From Thiotrichaceae bacterium (GTDB lineage: Bacteria > Pseudomonadota > Gammaproteobacteria > Thiotrichales > Thiotrichaceae): a stretch of DNA of 44,491 nucleotides. A model generated the notes under the pieces. The model searched no databases and was not told the DNA's origin. It saw only the letters and a list, made by a program, of their open reading frames with translations. The position numbers were made by a program, and so were the translations under genes. This document shows positions 17,116 through 25,147 of this stretch, piece after piece. The stretch spans positions 1-44,491 of the forward strand of contig WFRR01000092.1 in assembly GCA_015486375.1 (NCBI GenBank). Reading direction: 5' to 3'. Position 1 is the first letter of the stretch. The number at the start of each line of letters is the position of its first letter.

Positions 17116-17288
17116 AATATCGTGTACAGAGTCCCTTCTTTTCATCTATGCCACCCTCCACTAATCAGCCGAACCCCTTTCTCTATCCTAATTTTTCCCC
17201 AAAATAGCTATTCCATCAGCTACAAGCCTTAAACTTACGCTAAGCAAGCTAAAAATCAGATAAATTTATATAACAAGTAAGAATATAT

Positions 17289-17783
17289 ATGTCAGAGAAT
17301 AAGAATAAACATCCTGCACATCAAATCCTGCGAGAATTTGGCAGCATTACACCCGAAGAATATATTGATGAAAGATTAAACCATTTTAGAGAGTGGTACG
17401 ATAAGGAAGCCAGTAAGGCAAAAAGATTATACCAATGGATGAAAGCGATAGCAGTTATCGGGGGTGCAATCGTGCCTGTACTCATCAACCTTCCTTTTCA
17501 GTATGTTGATTTGATTGCTACGGTTATCAGTTTAATCGTTGTTATCTTGGTGTCACTAGAAAGTGTATTTCATTATAGGGAACGTTGGAAAAACTACCGT
17601 GCGACGGGGCAGTTATTATCAAAAGAGTATTTTAATTTTGTCTCTGCGGATGGCTCATACCGTGATTTTGAGCAAAAAGAGGCTTTTGTACACTTTGTTA
17701 ATCGAGTGGAAGGAGCAATAGAATCTGAAAATGTATCGACTTTAAATATTATGACAACGCTTTCAAATAAGCCAAAATCATAA
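17289..17783 (+). CDS. DUF4231/SLATT-like two-helix membrane protein
   Basis: This 164-residue protein has an N-terminal helical segment YIDERLNHFREWYDKEASKA, two transmembrane helices at about 50-66 and 72-90 (IAVIGGAIVPVLINL and LIATVISLIVVILVSLE), then HYRERWKNYRATGQLLSKEY and a cytoplasmic helical tail. This is the layout of DUF4231 and the related SLATT domains, which are predicted pore-forming effectors in some nucleotide-signal defence systems. No cyclase, nuclease or other defence partner is encoded beside it, so a defence role is only a possibility. It stands alone between rsfS and ppc, and its own promoter must lie in the pyrimidine-rich 17116-17288 gap. Confidence 0.82.
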   Translation: MSENKNKHPAHQILREFGSITPEEYIDERLNHFREWYDKEASKAKRLYQWMKAIAVIGGAIVPVLINLPFQYVDLIATVISLIVVILVSLESVFHYRERWKNYRATGQLLSKEYFNFVSADGSYRDFEQKEAFVHFVNRVEGAIESENVSTLNIMTTLSNKPKS

Positions 17784-17862
17784 GAATGAGGTGATAAGGT
17801 GCGAAGGTGAATCGTTTCGCTGAAGAATTAAATCCCTCCACAACCTTATCTAAACCGAAGAG

Positions 17863-18024
17863 TTACGGCTTTTTTGGCGTGCTATAGGGAACTTCTTTCT
17901 GGAATTCTGCCCAGATAGTTTCATATCCAACAAAGCCTTTTTCATTAGGCGGAAGTTGGCGAGTTGTTAAGTAAGCTGCCTTACCTGTAGGAACTTTAGG
18001 TCGAACTGGAGCATTTCCACTCAT
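17863..18024 (-). CDS. Small 53-residue protein, unknown
   Basis: This short gene encodes 53 residues, from MSGNAPVRPKVPTG to EVPYSTPKKP. It has a very good ribosome binding site, AAGGTGA, 6 bases before the ATG at 18024, and no internal irregularities. The protein is soluble, proline- and lysine-rich at both ends, with a central aromatic segment GFVGYETIWAEFQ. I recognise no family. It lies 145 bases downstream of ppc on the same strand, so it may be transcribed from the ppc promoter or from its own. The strong ribosome binding site and plausible amino-acid composition argue that it is real. Comparison with related genomes would decide. Confidence 0.65.
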   Translation of the reverse strand: MSGNAPVRPKVPTGKAAYLTTRQLPPNEKGFVGYETIWAEFQKEVPYSTPKKP

Positions 18025-18169
18025 AAATCACCTTAAAAATAATAGAATAATAATAAATCGAGATAGTCACTGCACAAAATTGTAACCAAAACTATCTCAG
18101 CGGGGCAAGTCTCTCATTTTTCAGATCAGAAATAAATAGCAATTTTTCCAATCTGAAATTTAAATGTCA

Positions 18170-20989
18170 CTAACCCGTATTACGCATACCACTTGCAATC
18201 GCATTGATTGTACGCAGTAAAAGGTCAATCCACTCTTCATTATCCGCATTACGATGACGACTCAATAGGGTAATTTGAATATGATTTAACGGATCAAGGT
18301 TGGGATCTCGGCGTTCCATTGAGTATTGTAATAAGGGATCTTTTTCAATCAATTGCGTAATTTGAGCAATATCCAGAATCTCTGCTTTAGTTTGCTCGAA
18401 TTCGCTACGGATTTTCTCAAAAATAGACTGAGAAAGTTCCTGATCAGGCATAAGCTGTGCATATTCCTTGGCAATATCCATCTGCCCTTTAAACAATGCC
18501 ATTTGCACATTACTGAGTAACGCTTTGAAAGCAGGCCATTCTTGATACATCTGTTTTAAGATTTGACCTGCATCGTCATGACTCGCACGGAAGGCTTTAA
18601 TGGCTGAACCAATGCCATACCATGCAGGTAAGGTATGACGGGCTTGTGACCAACCAAATACCCACGGAATCGCGCGTAATGAGGATTTCGAACGGTCGCC
18701 TGTATTTCGATGTGAAGGACGTGAGCCAATATTGAGCTGTCCAATCTCTTGTACAGGCGTGTTTTCATAGAAATAATCTAAAAATCCGACCGTATTTTCG
18801 GTTAAATCACGATAGCTTTCTTCACCCACACGAGCCAGTTCTGACATCGTTGTTAAGAATTCAGTTTTTGCAGGAGCAGGTTTCTCAATTAAACACTGAC
18901 TGGCTTTTAATAAACCTGTGACACCCACACTTAATTCATAGACTGCCGTTTCAATATTACTGTACTTATTGGAAAGTACTTCACCTTGCTCGGTGAATTT
19001 GATTTGCCCATGCACTGTTCCCGCAGGCTGTGAAACAATAGCTTCATGAGTTGGACCACCACCCCGTCCCACTGTACCGCCCCGTCCGTGGAATAAACGA
19101 CACTGCACCCCGTATTGATCCGTTAGCGCAATCACTTGTGTTTGTGCATTATATAAATTCCAGTTTGAGGCTAAGATACCGCCATCTTTACAAGAATCGG
19201 AGTAACCCAACATCACTTCTTGTAGGTCACCTGAAATTGATAATAGTTGACGATACACTGAATTTTTAAACAATTGACTCAATACCGCTTCAATATGTTT
19301 AAGGTCTTCAATGGTTTCAAATAAAGGTGAAACAGCAATATTACAAAATGCTTGTTCCTTATCGTCTTGTCCCACTAGACCTGCGAGCTTAGCGAGGAAC
19401 ATCACTTCCATCACATGACTTGCGGTGTGCGTCATGGAAATAACATACGTTCCAAAGACATTCTCACCCGACTCTTGACGCATTTCTACCATAACATTGA
19501 ATACTTCTAGCGTTTCAATCGCTTGTGCAGTCAACGGCTTAGGATTTGGAATCGGTAAATTATTGCGCTCTAATAAAGCACTCAGCTCTTCTACACGTTG
19601 CGCTTCATCCAACGTAGGGTAATCCAGTTCTGGCGCAATCTGTTGTAACACTTCAACCACTGTTTCGGTATGAATAGTGGATTCTTGCCGAATATCCAAC
19701 TTATAAATACTAAAACCACAGGTTTGAATCAAACGGACTAAATCTTTGATACTACGACTGGCAATATCATGATCATCATGGGATTTTAGAGAGGCTTTGA
19801 TTAAACAAATATCCTGAAGAAATTCACTGGATTTAGGGTAGCCATGTATATTGCCCTTCTTCAGTGTTTTCTGCCCAAGCCGTTGGTTAACCCCTTTTAG
19901 CGTTTGTTTTAAGCGATATAAAATAATGCTTAAGGCACGACGGTAAGGTTCTGATTGGTATAGTTCAGGTCGCTCTTTAAAGGTTGCTTTAGCATAGTCT
20001 CGATCCAGCGTACTTAAACGTTGTTTAAATTCAGGTGATACCTGAATAAAATCTTCTGAATGCGTCAAAGAGCTTTCTAGTGCTTGTACTTTGCCAATAT
20101 ACATTTGCAAAGCTTCTTGCATATGACGACGGACAGCATAGCGAGTAATATCAGGAGTTACAAAAGGATTACCATCACGGTCGCCCCCGATCCATGAGCC
20201 AAAACGTAAAAAGCTTGGTACTTCGACTTGACTATCTCGACCGTAGGTTTTGCGAATTGCCCGTTCAAAATAGCGATACACGGCTGGAATTGCTTCAAAT
20301 AAACTTTCTCGGAAGTAATACAAACCGTAATTAATTTCATCAAATACGGTCGGCTTACGGGTTCTTACTTCATTGGTACGCCATAAGAGTTGAATCTTAG
20401 CCTTAAGCTGACGCTTTAGAGAAGCTTCTTCTTCTTCGATCAAGTTGCTATCTTGCATCGCATCAAAGATTAAGAAAATACTACGCTGTAAATCCATCAA
20501 GGTACGGCGACGGGCTTCGGTTGGATGTGCGGTAAATACAGGCGTATATTGCATCTGATTGACAATTTTTTGTAACTGTGCCTCAGTAATACCGCTGTTG
20601 TCGTGTAGGTCTTGCACCGTATCTGCAAATGAACCCTTCCATAAAGATCTGCCCTTTTCTTCACGGAATGTTTTACGACGTAAACGATGTGAATAATCTT
20701 CTTCAACCAAATTTGATAAGGCATAAAAAGTATTAAACGCGCGAATAACATGCAGTAGTTCTTGCTTATCAAGCCCCTGAATTAAGTGCATTAATTCTTG
20801 GCGTTTTAGATCATTTTCTGCTTCACTTAAATCATTGCCTCGCAGTTCAATATAGCCCTTCCTGAGTCGTTCAATAATCGTAACTAAAGGTTTATCGACT
20901 TGCTCCTCAATGACTTCACCCAACAAGTGTCCCACCATTTTGACTTGTTGTTTCAGAGGATCAATTAATGATTCTGTGCTTACATTCAT
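18170..20989 (-). CDS. ppc: Phosphoenolpyruvate carboxylase
   Basis: This 939-residue enzyme converts PEP and bicarbonate to oxaloacetate and phosphate, the main anaplerotic reaction. Conserved motifs are VFTAHPTEARRR with the catalytic histidine at about 155, GSWIGGDRDGNPFV, FHGRGGTVGRGGGPTHEAI, GSRPSHR and the C-terminal MRNTG that closes the active site. The length is that of a full bacterial enzyme. In an autotroph it would feed oxaloacetate for amino acids from CO2-derived PEP. It is divergent from the rpsP operon with 253 bases between. The ATG at 20989 has AGG about 8 bases upstream. Confidence 0.98.
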   Translation of the reverse strand: MNVSTESLIDPLKQQVKMVGHLLGEVIEEQVDKPLVTIIERLRKGYIELRGNDLSEAENDLKRQELMHLIQGLDKQELLHVIRAFNTFYALSNLVEEDYSHRLRRKTFREEKGRSLWKGSFADTVQDLHDNSGITEAQLQKIVNQMQYTPVFTAHPTEARRRTLMDLQRSIFLIFDAMQDSNLIEEEEASLKRQLKAKIQLLWRTNEVRTRKPTVFDEINYGLYYFRESLFEAIPAVYRYFERAIRKTYGRDSQVEVPSFLRFGSWIGGDRDGNPFVTPDITRYAVRRHMQEALQMYIGKVQALESSLTHSEDFIQVSPEFKQRLSTLDRDYAKATFKERPELYQSEPYRRALSIILYRLKQTLKGVNQRLGQKTLKKGNIHGYPKSSEFLQDICLIKASLKSHDDHDIASRSIKDLVRLIQTCGFSIYKLDIRQESTIHTETVVEVLQQIAPELDYPTLDEAQRVEELSALLERNNLPIPNPKPLTAQAIETLEVFNVMVEMRQESGENVFGTYVISMTHTASHVMEVMFLAKLAGLVGQDDKEQAFCNIAVSPLFETIEDLKHIEAVLSQLFKNSVYRQLLSISGDLQEVMLGYSDSCKDGGILASNWNLYNAQTQVIALTDQYGVQCRLFHGRGGTVGRGGGPTHEAIVSQPAGTVHGQIKFTEQGEVLSNKYSNIETAVYELSVGVTGLLKASQCLIEKPAPAKTEFLTTMSELARVGEESYRDLTENTVGFLDYFYENTPVQEIGQLNIGSRPSHRNTGDRSKSSLRAIPWVFGWSQARHTLPAWYGIGSAIKAFRASHDDAGQILKQMYQEWPAFKALLSNVQMALFKGQMDIAKEYAQLMPDQELSQSIFEKIRSEFEQTKAEILDIAQITQLIEKDPLLQYSMERRDPNLDPLNHIQITLLSRHRNADNEEWIDLLLRTINAIASGMRNTG

Positions 20990-21242
20990 AGCATATGCCT
21001 ATAAAAAGAGAAAAAATATTTCGTTTAATCTACCTAAAATCAGGCAGGCTAAGCAAGCTTTGAGGCAAATTCTAATACAATATGGCTTTTTGATTGCAAT
21101 TTATGCCTTAATATTACGAAATCACTTCACTTTTTTACGTAAGTCCGTACAATCACGCGTTTGCTTTTTCGGTGAAAGGTTTAGTTGTTTCTAAAATATT
21201 GCCGATTGAATTAGTATCATAATTTTTTAAAGGTGTTGATCA

Positions 21243-21530
21243 ATGGTCAAAATCCGTTTAGCAAGAGGCGGTTCTAAGAAACGTCCTTTTTACAGTATTG
21301 TTGTTAGTGACGAACGTAAACCTCGTGATAGTGGTTACATTGAGCGTATTGGTTATTTTAACCCAATGGCTCGTGGTCAAGAAGTTCGTTTACATATCGA
21401 ACATGATCGTGTTGCATTTTGGCAAGGTCGTGGCGCACAAGCCAGTCAACGCGTTAGTACATTATTGAAAGATGCAGCTAAAGCAGCCGCAGCAAATAGT
21501 GCAAACTCTGAAGCAGCGACGGCTGAGTAA
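21243..21530 (+). CDS. rpsP: 30S ribosomal protein S16
   Basis: This 95-residue small-subunit protein is needed for 30S assembly. The sequence [20 protein letters not shown] and [10 protein letters not shown] is diagnostic. The C-terminal Ala/Ser-rich tail is a normal extension. It is the first gene of the conserved rpsP-rimM-trmD-rplS operon, with AAGGTG about 8 bases before the ATG. The promoter must lie in the 253-base gap shared with ppc; I could not define it confidently. Confidence 0.99.
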   Translation: MVKIRLARGGSKKRPFYSIVVSDERKPRDSGYIERIGYFNPMARGQEVRLHIEHDRVAFWQGRGAQASQRVSTLLKDAAKAAAANSANSEAATAE

Positions 21531-21558
21531 TTAGCACTAGGCTACGGATTGTAAGATT

Positions 21559-22080
21559 ATGCCAATAGGATCAGCCAGTGATTTTGTTACATTGGGAAAA
21601 ATATCAGGTGTGTTTGGTGTTAAGGGCTGGATAAAAGTCTATTCCCATACTAATCCACGTGAAGGAATTCTTGATTATTCCACATGGCATCTTAAACAAG
21701 CAGGTCAATGGAAAGCCGTTAAGCTGAAAACAGGACACAAACAAGGTAAAACCGTTGTTGCCAAATTAATTGGTGTCAATGATCGCAATCTTGCCGAAAG
21801 CATGATTGGAACAGAAATTGCCATTAAAACGGCGCAATTACCTCGCTTAAACAGTAATGAATATTACTGGTCAGATTTAGCAGGTTTACAAGTCATTGAC
21901 CTTCGTGGAGAAATCCTTGGTGTGGTTGACTATGTATTTGCCACTGGTGCAAATGACGTATTAGTCGTTAAAAAATCAGACGGTGGCGAATGTCTTATTC
22001 CCTTTATTGGTGATGAGGTCATTAAGTCCGTGGATTTAGACAAGAAAACCGTACAGGTTGATTGGGATCCTGAGTTTTAA
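21559..22080 (+). CDS. rimM: 16S rRNA processing protein RimM
   Basis: This 173-residue assembly factor for the 30S head binds S19 and 16S rRNA. The N-terminal domain carries [18 protein letters not shown]. The C-terminal PRC barrel includes [23 protein letters not shown] and [14 protein letters not shown]. It is the second gene of the operon, 28 bases after rpsP, and its stop overlaps the trmD start (TAATG), indicating coupling. Confidence 0.98.
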   Translation: MPIGSASDFVTLGKISGVFGVKGWIKVYSHTNPREGILDYSTWHLKQAGQWKAVKLKTGHKQGKTVVAKLIGVNDRNLAESMIGTEIAIKTAQLPRLNSNEYYWSDLAGLQVIDLRGEILGVVDYVFATGANDVLVVKKSDGGECLIPFIGDEVIKSVDLDKKTVQVDWDPEF

Positions 22081-22823
22081 TGCGTTTTGATGTTATTACC
22101 CTGTTTCCCGAATTAGTGGAATCACTCTTAGAGTCGGGTATTCCACGTCGAGCCAGTGAAAGCCAAGCGATTGAATTACATTGTTGGAATCCACGCAATT
22201 ACAGTACGGATAAACACCGCACTGTCGATGATCGCCCTTATGGCGGTGGACCGGGCATGTTAATGAAAGCCGATTGCTTGCTAGACAGCATTGATGCTGT
22301 AAAAGCTGAAAATGCACCGAATACAGCAAAAGTTATTTATTTAAGCCCACAAGGTAAACGCTTAGATCAAGCTGCGGTGGAAACCTTAGCCAATGAAAGT
22401 AGTTTAACTTTGATTTGTGGTCGCTATGAAGGCATTGATGAGCGAGTCATTGAATTAGCCGTTGATGAAGAATTGTCAATCGGTGACTATGTACTCAGTG
22501 GTGGTGAATTAGGCGCAATGGTGTTAATTGATGCAGTGAGTCGTTTATTGCCCAATGTATTAGGACATCAAGACTCAGCACAACAAGATTCGTTTAGTGA
22601 TGGACTATTAGATTGTCCCCACTATACTCGTCCTGCGTTGGTCAATGCGTTAGCCGTACCCAATGTGTTACTGAGTGGCAATCATGCAAAAATTGCCCAG
22701 TGGAGAAAGCAGCAAGCTTTAGGAAGAACGCAACAACGTCGCCCTGATTTGCTGAAAAAAAAGAGATTGAGTCAAGAAGACCAAAGTCTTCTGACCAAAT
22801 ATTTAGAGGAGCATTCCAAGTGA
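22080..22823 (+). CDS. trmD: tRNA (guanine37-N1) methyltransferase
   Basis: This 247-residue SPOUT methyltransferase modifies G37 of tRNAs with S-adenosylmethionine to prevent frameshifting. Motifs include [33 protein letters not shown] and the trefoil-knot segment [25 protein letters not shown] is also present. The length is normal for the family. Its start overlaps the rimM stop and it precedes rplS by 39 bases. Confidence 0.99.
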   Translation: MRFDVITLFPELVESLLESGIPRRASESQAIELHCWNPRNYSTDKHRTVDDRPYGGGPGMLMKADCLLDSIDAVKAENAPNTAKVIYLSPQGKRLDQAAVETLANESSLTLICGRYEGIDERVIELAVDEELSIGDYVLSGGELGAMVLIDAVSRLLPNVLGHQDSAQQDSFSDGLLDCPHYTRPALVNALAVPNVLLSGNHAKIAQWRKQQALGRTQQRRPDLLKKKRLSQEDQSLLTKYLEEHSK

Positions 22824-22862
22824 ATGGCTTCTTAAGTTATTTAGATTAAAGGTAGATGTAGT

Positions 22863-23210
22863 ATGAGCACGATTATTCAGGAAATTGAACAAGAGCAAAT
22901 GCAAGGAAAAACGATTCCTGAGTTCGCTCCAGGTGATACAATTGTTGTACAAGTTAAAGTAAAAGAAGGCAAAAATGAGCGTCTACAGGCGTTTGAAGGC
23001 GTTGTTATTGCTAAGCGTAATCGCGGCTTAAACTCAGCCTTTACAGTACGCAAAATTTCACACGGTGAAGGCGTTGAACGTGTCTTTATGACTTATAGTA
23101 CTTTAGTTGACAGCATTGAAGTTAAGCGTCGTGGTGATGTTCGTCGTGCCAAGCTATACTATTTACGTGGTCGTACTGGTAAGGCAGCCCGTATCAAAGA
23201 AAAGGTTTAA
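22863..23210 (+). CDS. rplS: 50S ribosomal protein L19
   Basis: This 115-residue large-subunit protein sits at the 30S-50S interface. Diagnostic segments are [34 protein letters not shown] and [16 protein letters not shown]. It is the last gene of the rpsP-rimM-trmD-rplS operon and is followed by a strong terminator. Confidence 0.99.
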   Translation: MSTIIQEIEQEQMQGKTIPEFAPGDTIVVQVKVKEGKNERLQAFEGVVIAKRNRGLNSAFTVRKISHGEGVERVFMTYSTLVDSIEVKRRGDVRRAKLYYLRGRTGKAARIKEKV

Positions 23211-23222
23211 ACCTTATTCTAC

Positions 23223-23263
23223 AAAAAAGCTGCTTATTGTATTTGCAATAAGCGGCTTTTTTT
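23223..23263 (+). terminator. Intrinsic terminator of the rpsP-rplS operon
   Basis: Stem AAAAAAGC-T-GCTTATTG pairs with CAATAAGC-G-GCTTTTTT around a 6-base loop, ending in a long U tract. It begins 13 bases after rplS. The symmetrical A/T flanks mean it may also stop the convergent replication-like gene. Confidence 0.93.
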
Positions 23264-23270
23264 GTGCCTG

Positions 23271-24512
23271 TTATTTTTGGCTATAATATATGTTATTAAA
23301 CATCTTTCCTAAAATCCCGAATGGCATATTCACTTTAGTTAAGTAATCATAATATCTTGAAGTATCAATAAGTTTTTGTTTTATAAAGTTCTCTATCTCA
23401 ACTTTATTCGCCTCTGTCTGTTGTTGAAAGTGCTGTTTTAACTCATTTTGATCAATATCGCGTTCTTGTCTAAATAAATGCTCTAATTCTGCTTGAGCGG
23501 ATTGTCTTTGTTGCATAAATAACGCTTCTAAGGCGATCTGAGTTTCTCGGTTTTCTTGCTGATGTTGCTCAATTAATTCCGTTTGTTGCTGCACAAATTT
23601 ATCCAGTTCCACTTGACCGATTTGGTTGTGTTGATTCAGACTAAATTGTTGTTCAGAAAAGGCTTCTAGCATATTAATTCGGGCTTCAAATTTATCCAGT
23701 TGCTTGATTTTATCGTCTAATGTTGTTCCCAGCGTTTGTGCTAATGCCTCCATATGTTGTGTGACTTCTGAGAGCATATTATCGCTAAACTGTGATAATT
23801 TTTGCTGAATCTCCGCTTCCACTTCAACATTAAGGGCTGGATGATCTTCAGGAATATTTAAATTAACCACTTGGGATACTTCTTGTCGTTCAGAGGGTAT
23901 TTGAGTTTGAGACAGGTTAGCTACTTGCATGGGTGTTGAAATGGTTTGTGCGGGTGCTTGGATTGGTGTCTGCGAGGCTTGAAGCTGTGCGGCAGTTATG
24001 GCGGGTGCTTGCGGGGGTGTTGTGGCTGTTTCAGACGGATTATCAATACAATAGCCTGCATCCACAGGTTCAGTTTCTTCAGGTAACAATTGAGTCGGGT
24101 CATTACTGCTGGGGTGAATATCAATATTGGATTTGCCCCATGTGCTGAAATTAAAATTAATTGACATCCAAAAACCATGAAAGCCTTTGCGTAAAATCAA
24201 TATATTTTTAGCGGCTAATTTTTTAACAATCACATTGACATGATCATAACGAATTTTAGTAATTTGTTGTAAACGCGCCCCATTCATATCATCTTCATGC
24301 TTCCAAAAACCGATGGTATGCCGAAAAACCGCATTTAATACGCGCATTTCATTCCCTGAAAATTGCCATTGCACCAGATGGCTTAGCCATGCAGAGGTAA
24401 TAATATTGAGTTGATTGGGAAGTAAGTTTTTTAGAGAATTATCAGACGCAGAGGTAGATTCCTCTGGATTGCTCAGAGCGAGTTCGTCAGGGTAGAATGC
24501 AGCATTATGCAT
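23271..24512 (-). CDS. Phage/plasmid replication protein O-like protein with coiled-coil tail
   Basis: This 413-residue protein has an N-terminal winged-helix region at about residues 28-125, including FSGNEMRVLNAVFRHTIGFW, a NGARLQQITKI-type recognition segment and VIVKKLAAKNILILRKG. This matches the pattern of the phage replication O domain (PF04492), which binds origin repeats. A Pro/Gln-rich linker at about 135-225 and a long Gln/Glu coiled coil at about 240-395 follow, which is unusual for RepO proteins. No helicase or polymerase motif is present. It is convergent with rplS. Upstream of it lies an array of about nine 22-bp repeats (24913-25124). The combination suggests a replication initiator with its iterons, but an autoregulated transcription factor is also possible. 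Confidence 0.75.
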   Translation of the reverse strand: MHNAAFYPDELALSNPEESTSASDNSLKNLLPNQLNIITSAWLSHLVQWQFSGNEMRVLNAVFRHTIGFWKHEDDMNGARLQQITKIRYDHVNVIVKKLAAKNILILRKGFHGFWMSINFNFSTWGKSNIDIHPSSNDPTQLLPEETEPVDAGYCIDNPSETATTPPQAPAITAAQLQASQTPIQAPAQTISTPMQVANLSQTQIPSERQEVSQVVNLNIPEDHPALNVEVEAEIQQKLSQFSDNMLSEVTQHMEALAQTLGTTLDDKIKQLDKFEARINMLEAFSEQQFSLNQHNQIGQVELDKFVQQQTELIEQHQQENRETQIALEALFMQQRQSAQAELEHLFRQERDIDQNELKQHFQQQTEANKVEIENFIKQKLIDTSRYYDYLTKVNMPFGILGKMFNNIYYSQK

Positions 24513-24912
24513 AAATCAATCCTATTGCGATTGGTTAACTGAAGTGCTGTTGAGTTCGTAAAAACTCAGCAGAGCGATGTCGTCGAAATTGGCAAGGATG
24601 CGAAAAATCAACGCCCATTACTCTAAACCAAATTAAATACATAATGCAAGGCTTTTTTTCTGATGATTGTTTCAGCAGTCTGCTTAGCTATTGCCCCAAT
24701 CGTTGCAATGGCACGGCTCTTTCTCGTGTTAAATCGCTCTTTTGAATACTGTGATTTAGCACAGGTCGTTGCTACTGAAGCTATTAAACCCATGACTAAT
24801 CCACACCACTACCCACCCTACATCCAGTCAAATCGCGCCTCAATCTAACAAATCAATCGAATCTCCTCGCGCGATTGTTAGTCTGTATTATTGTTAATAA
24901 TTGTCTATTGTG
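24513..24912. other. Gap between the RepO-like gene and its iteron array
   Basis: This 400-base stretch has no convincing gene. It holds an inverted repeat near the RepO-like start (24547-24572: CTGTTGAGTT and AACTCAGCAG around 6 bases). A second, imperfect one lies at 24845-24881 (CTAACAAATC and GATTGTTAG). An AT-rich segment at about 24882-24910 touches the repeat array and could be a DNA unwinding element. Confidence 0.5.
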
Positions 24913-25124
24913 ACCCCTAAGGTGGGGTAGATTTGCAGATTTTTTAGGCAATCTTAACCTAATGTAGGGTGAGTTAATACCCTGAGTTAGGGTGGCAAGA
25001 TAACCTACCTTGGGGTGGGAGTAACCTAGATTAGGGTGGTCGATTTCCTGAGTTAGGGTAGGGGTAACCTAGTTTGGGGTAGGGCTTACCCTAGAGTCGG
25101 GTGGTGTATAACAAGGGTTAGGGT
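24913..25124. repeat. Iteron-like array, about nine repeats with 21-23 bp period
   Basis: A core reading roughly AACCTAGNTTAGGGTGG recurs. The GGGT cores end at 24928, 24970, 24993, 25016, 25037, 25059, 25080, 25102 and 25124. Steps are 21-23 bases except the first, which is 42. Two helical turns per step place every core on the same DNA face, as in plasmid origins. Each unit is also an imperfect dyad (ACCTA against TAGGGT). The array ends 23 bases before the fimV stop and lies upstream of the RepO-like gene. Confidence 0.85.
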
Positions 25125-25147
25125 GTTAAAAATCTGCTTATCACCTA

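Noticed and set aside
20910-21194. 94-residue reading frame between ppc and rpsP
   Set aside because: It overlaps the start of ppc on the other strand, lacks a ribosome binding site and has no recognisable family.
24663-24848. Possible 61-residue gene on the plus strand
   Set aside because: It has no ribosome binding site, an odd composition and lies in the origin-like gap; probably chance.
24913-25124. CRISPR array or telomere-like TTAGGG repeat
   Set aside because: Repeats are short, imperfect and contiguous with no unique spacers. The TTAGGGT resemblance is limited to a few units and the array is internal.
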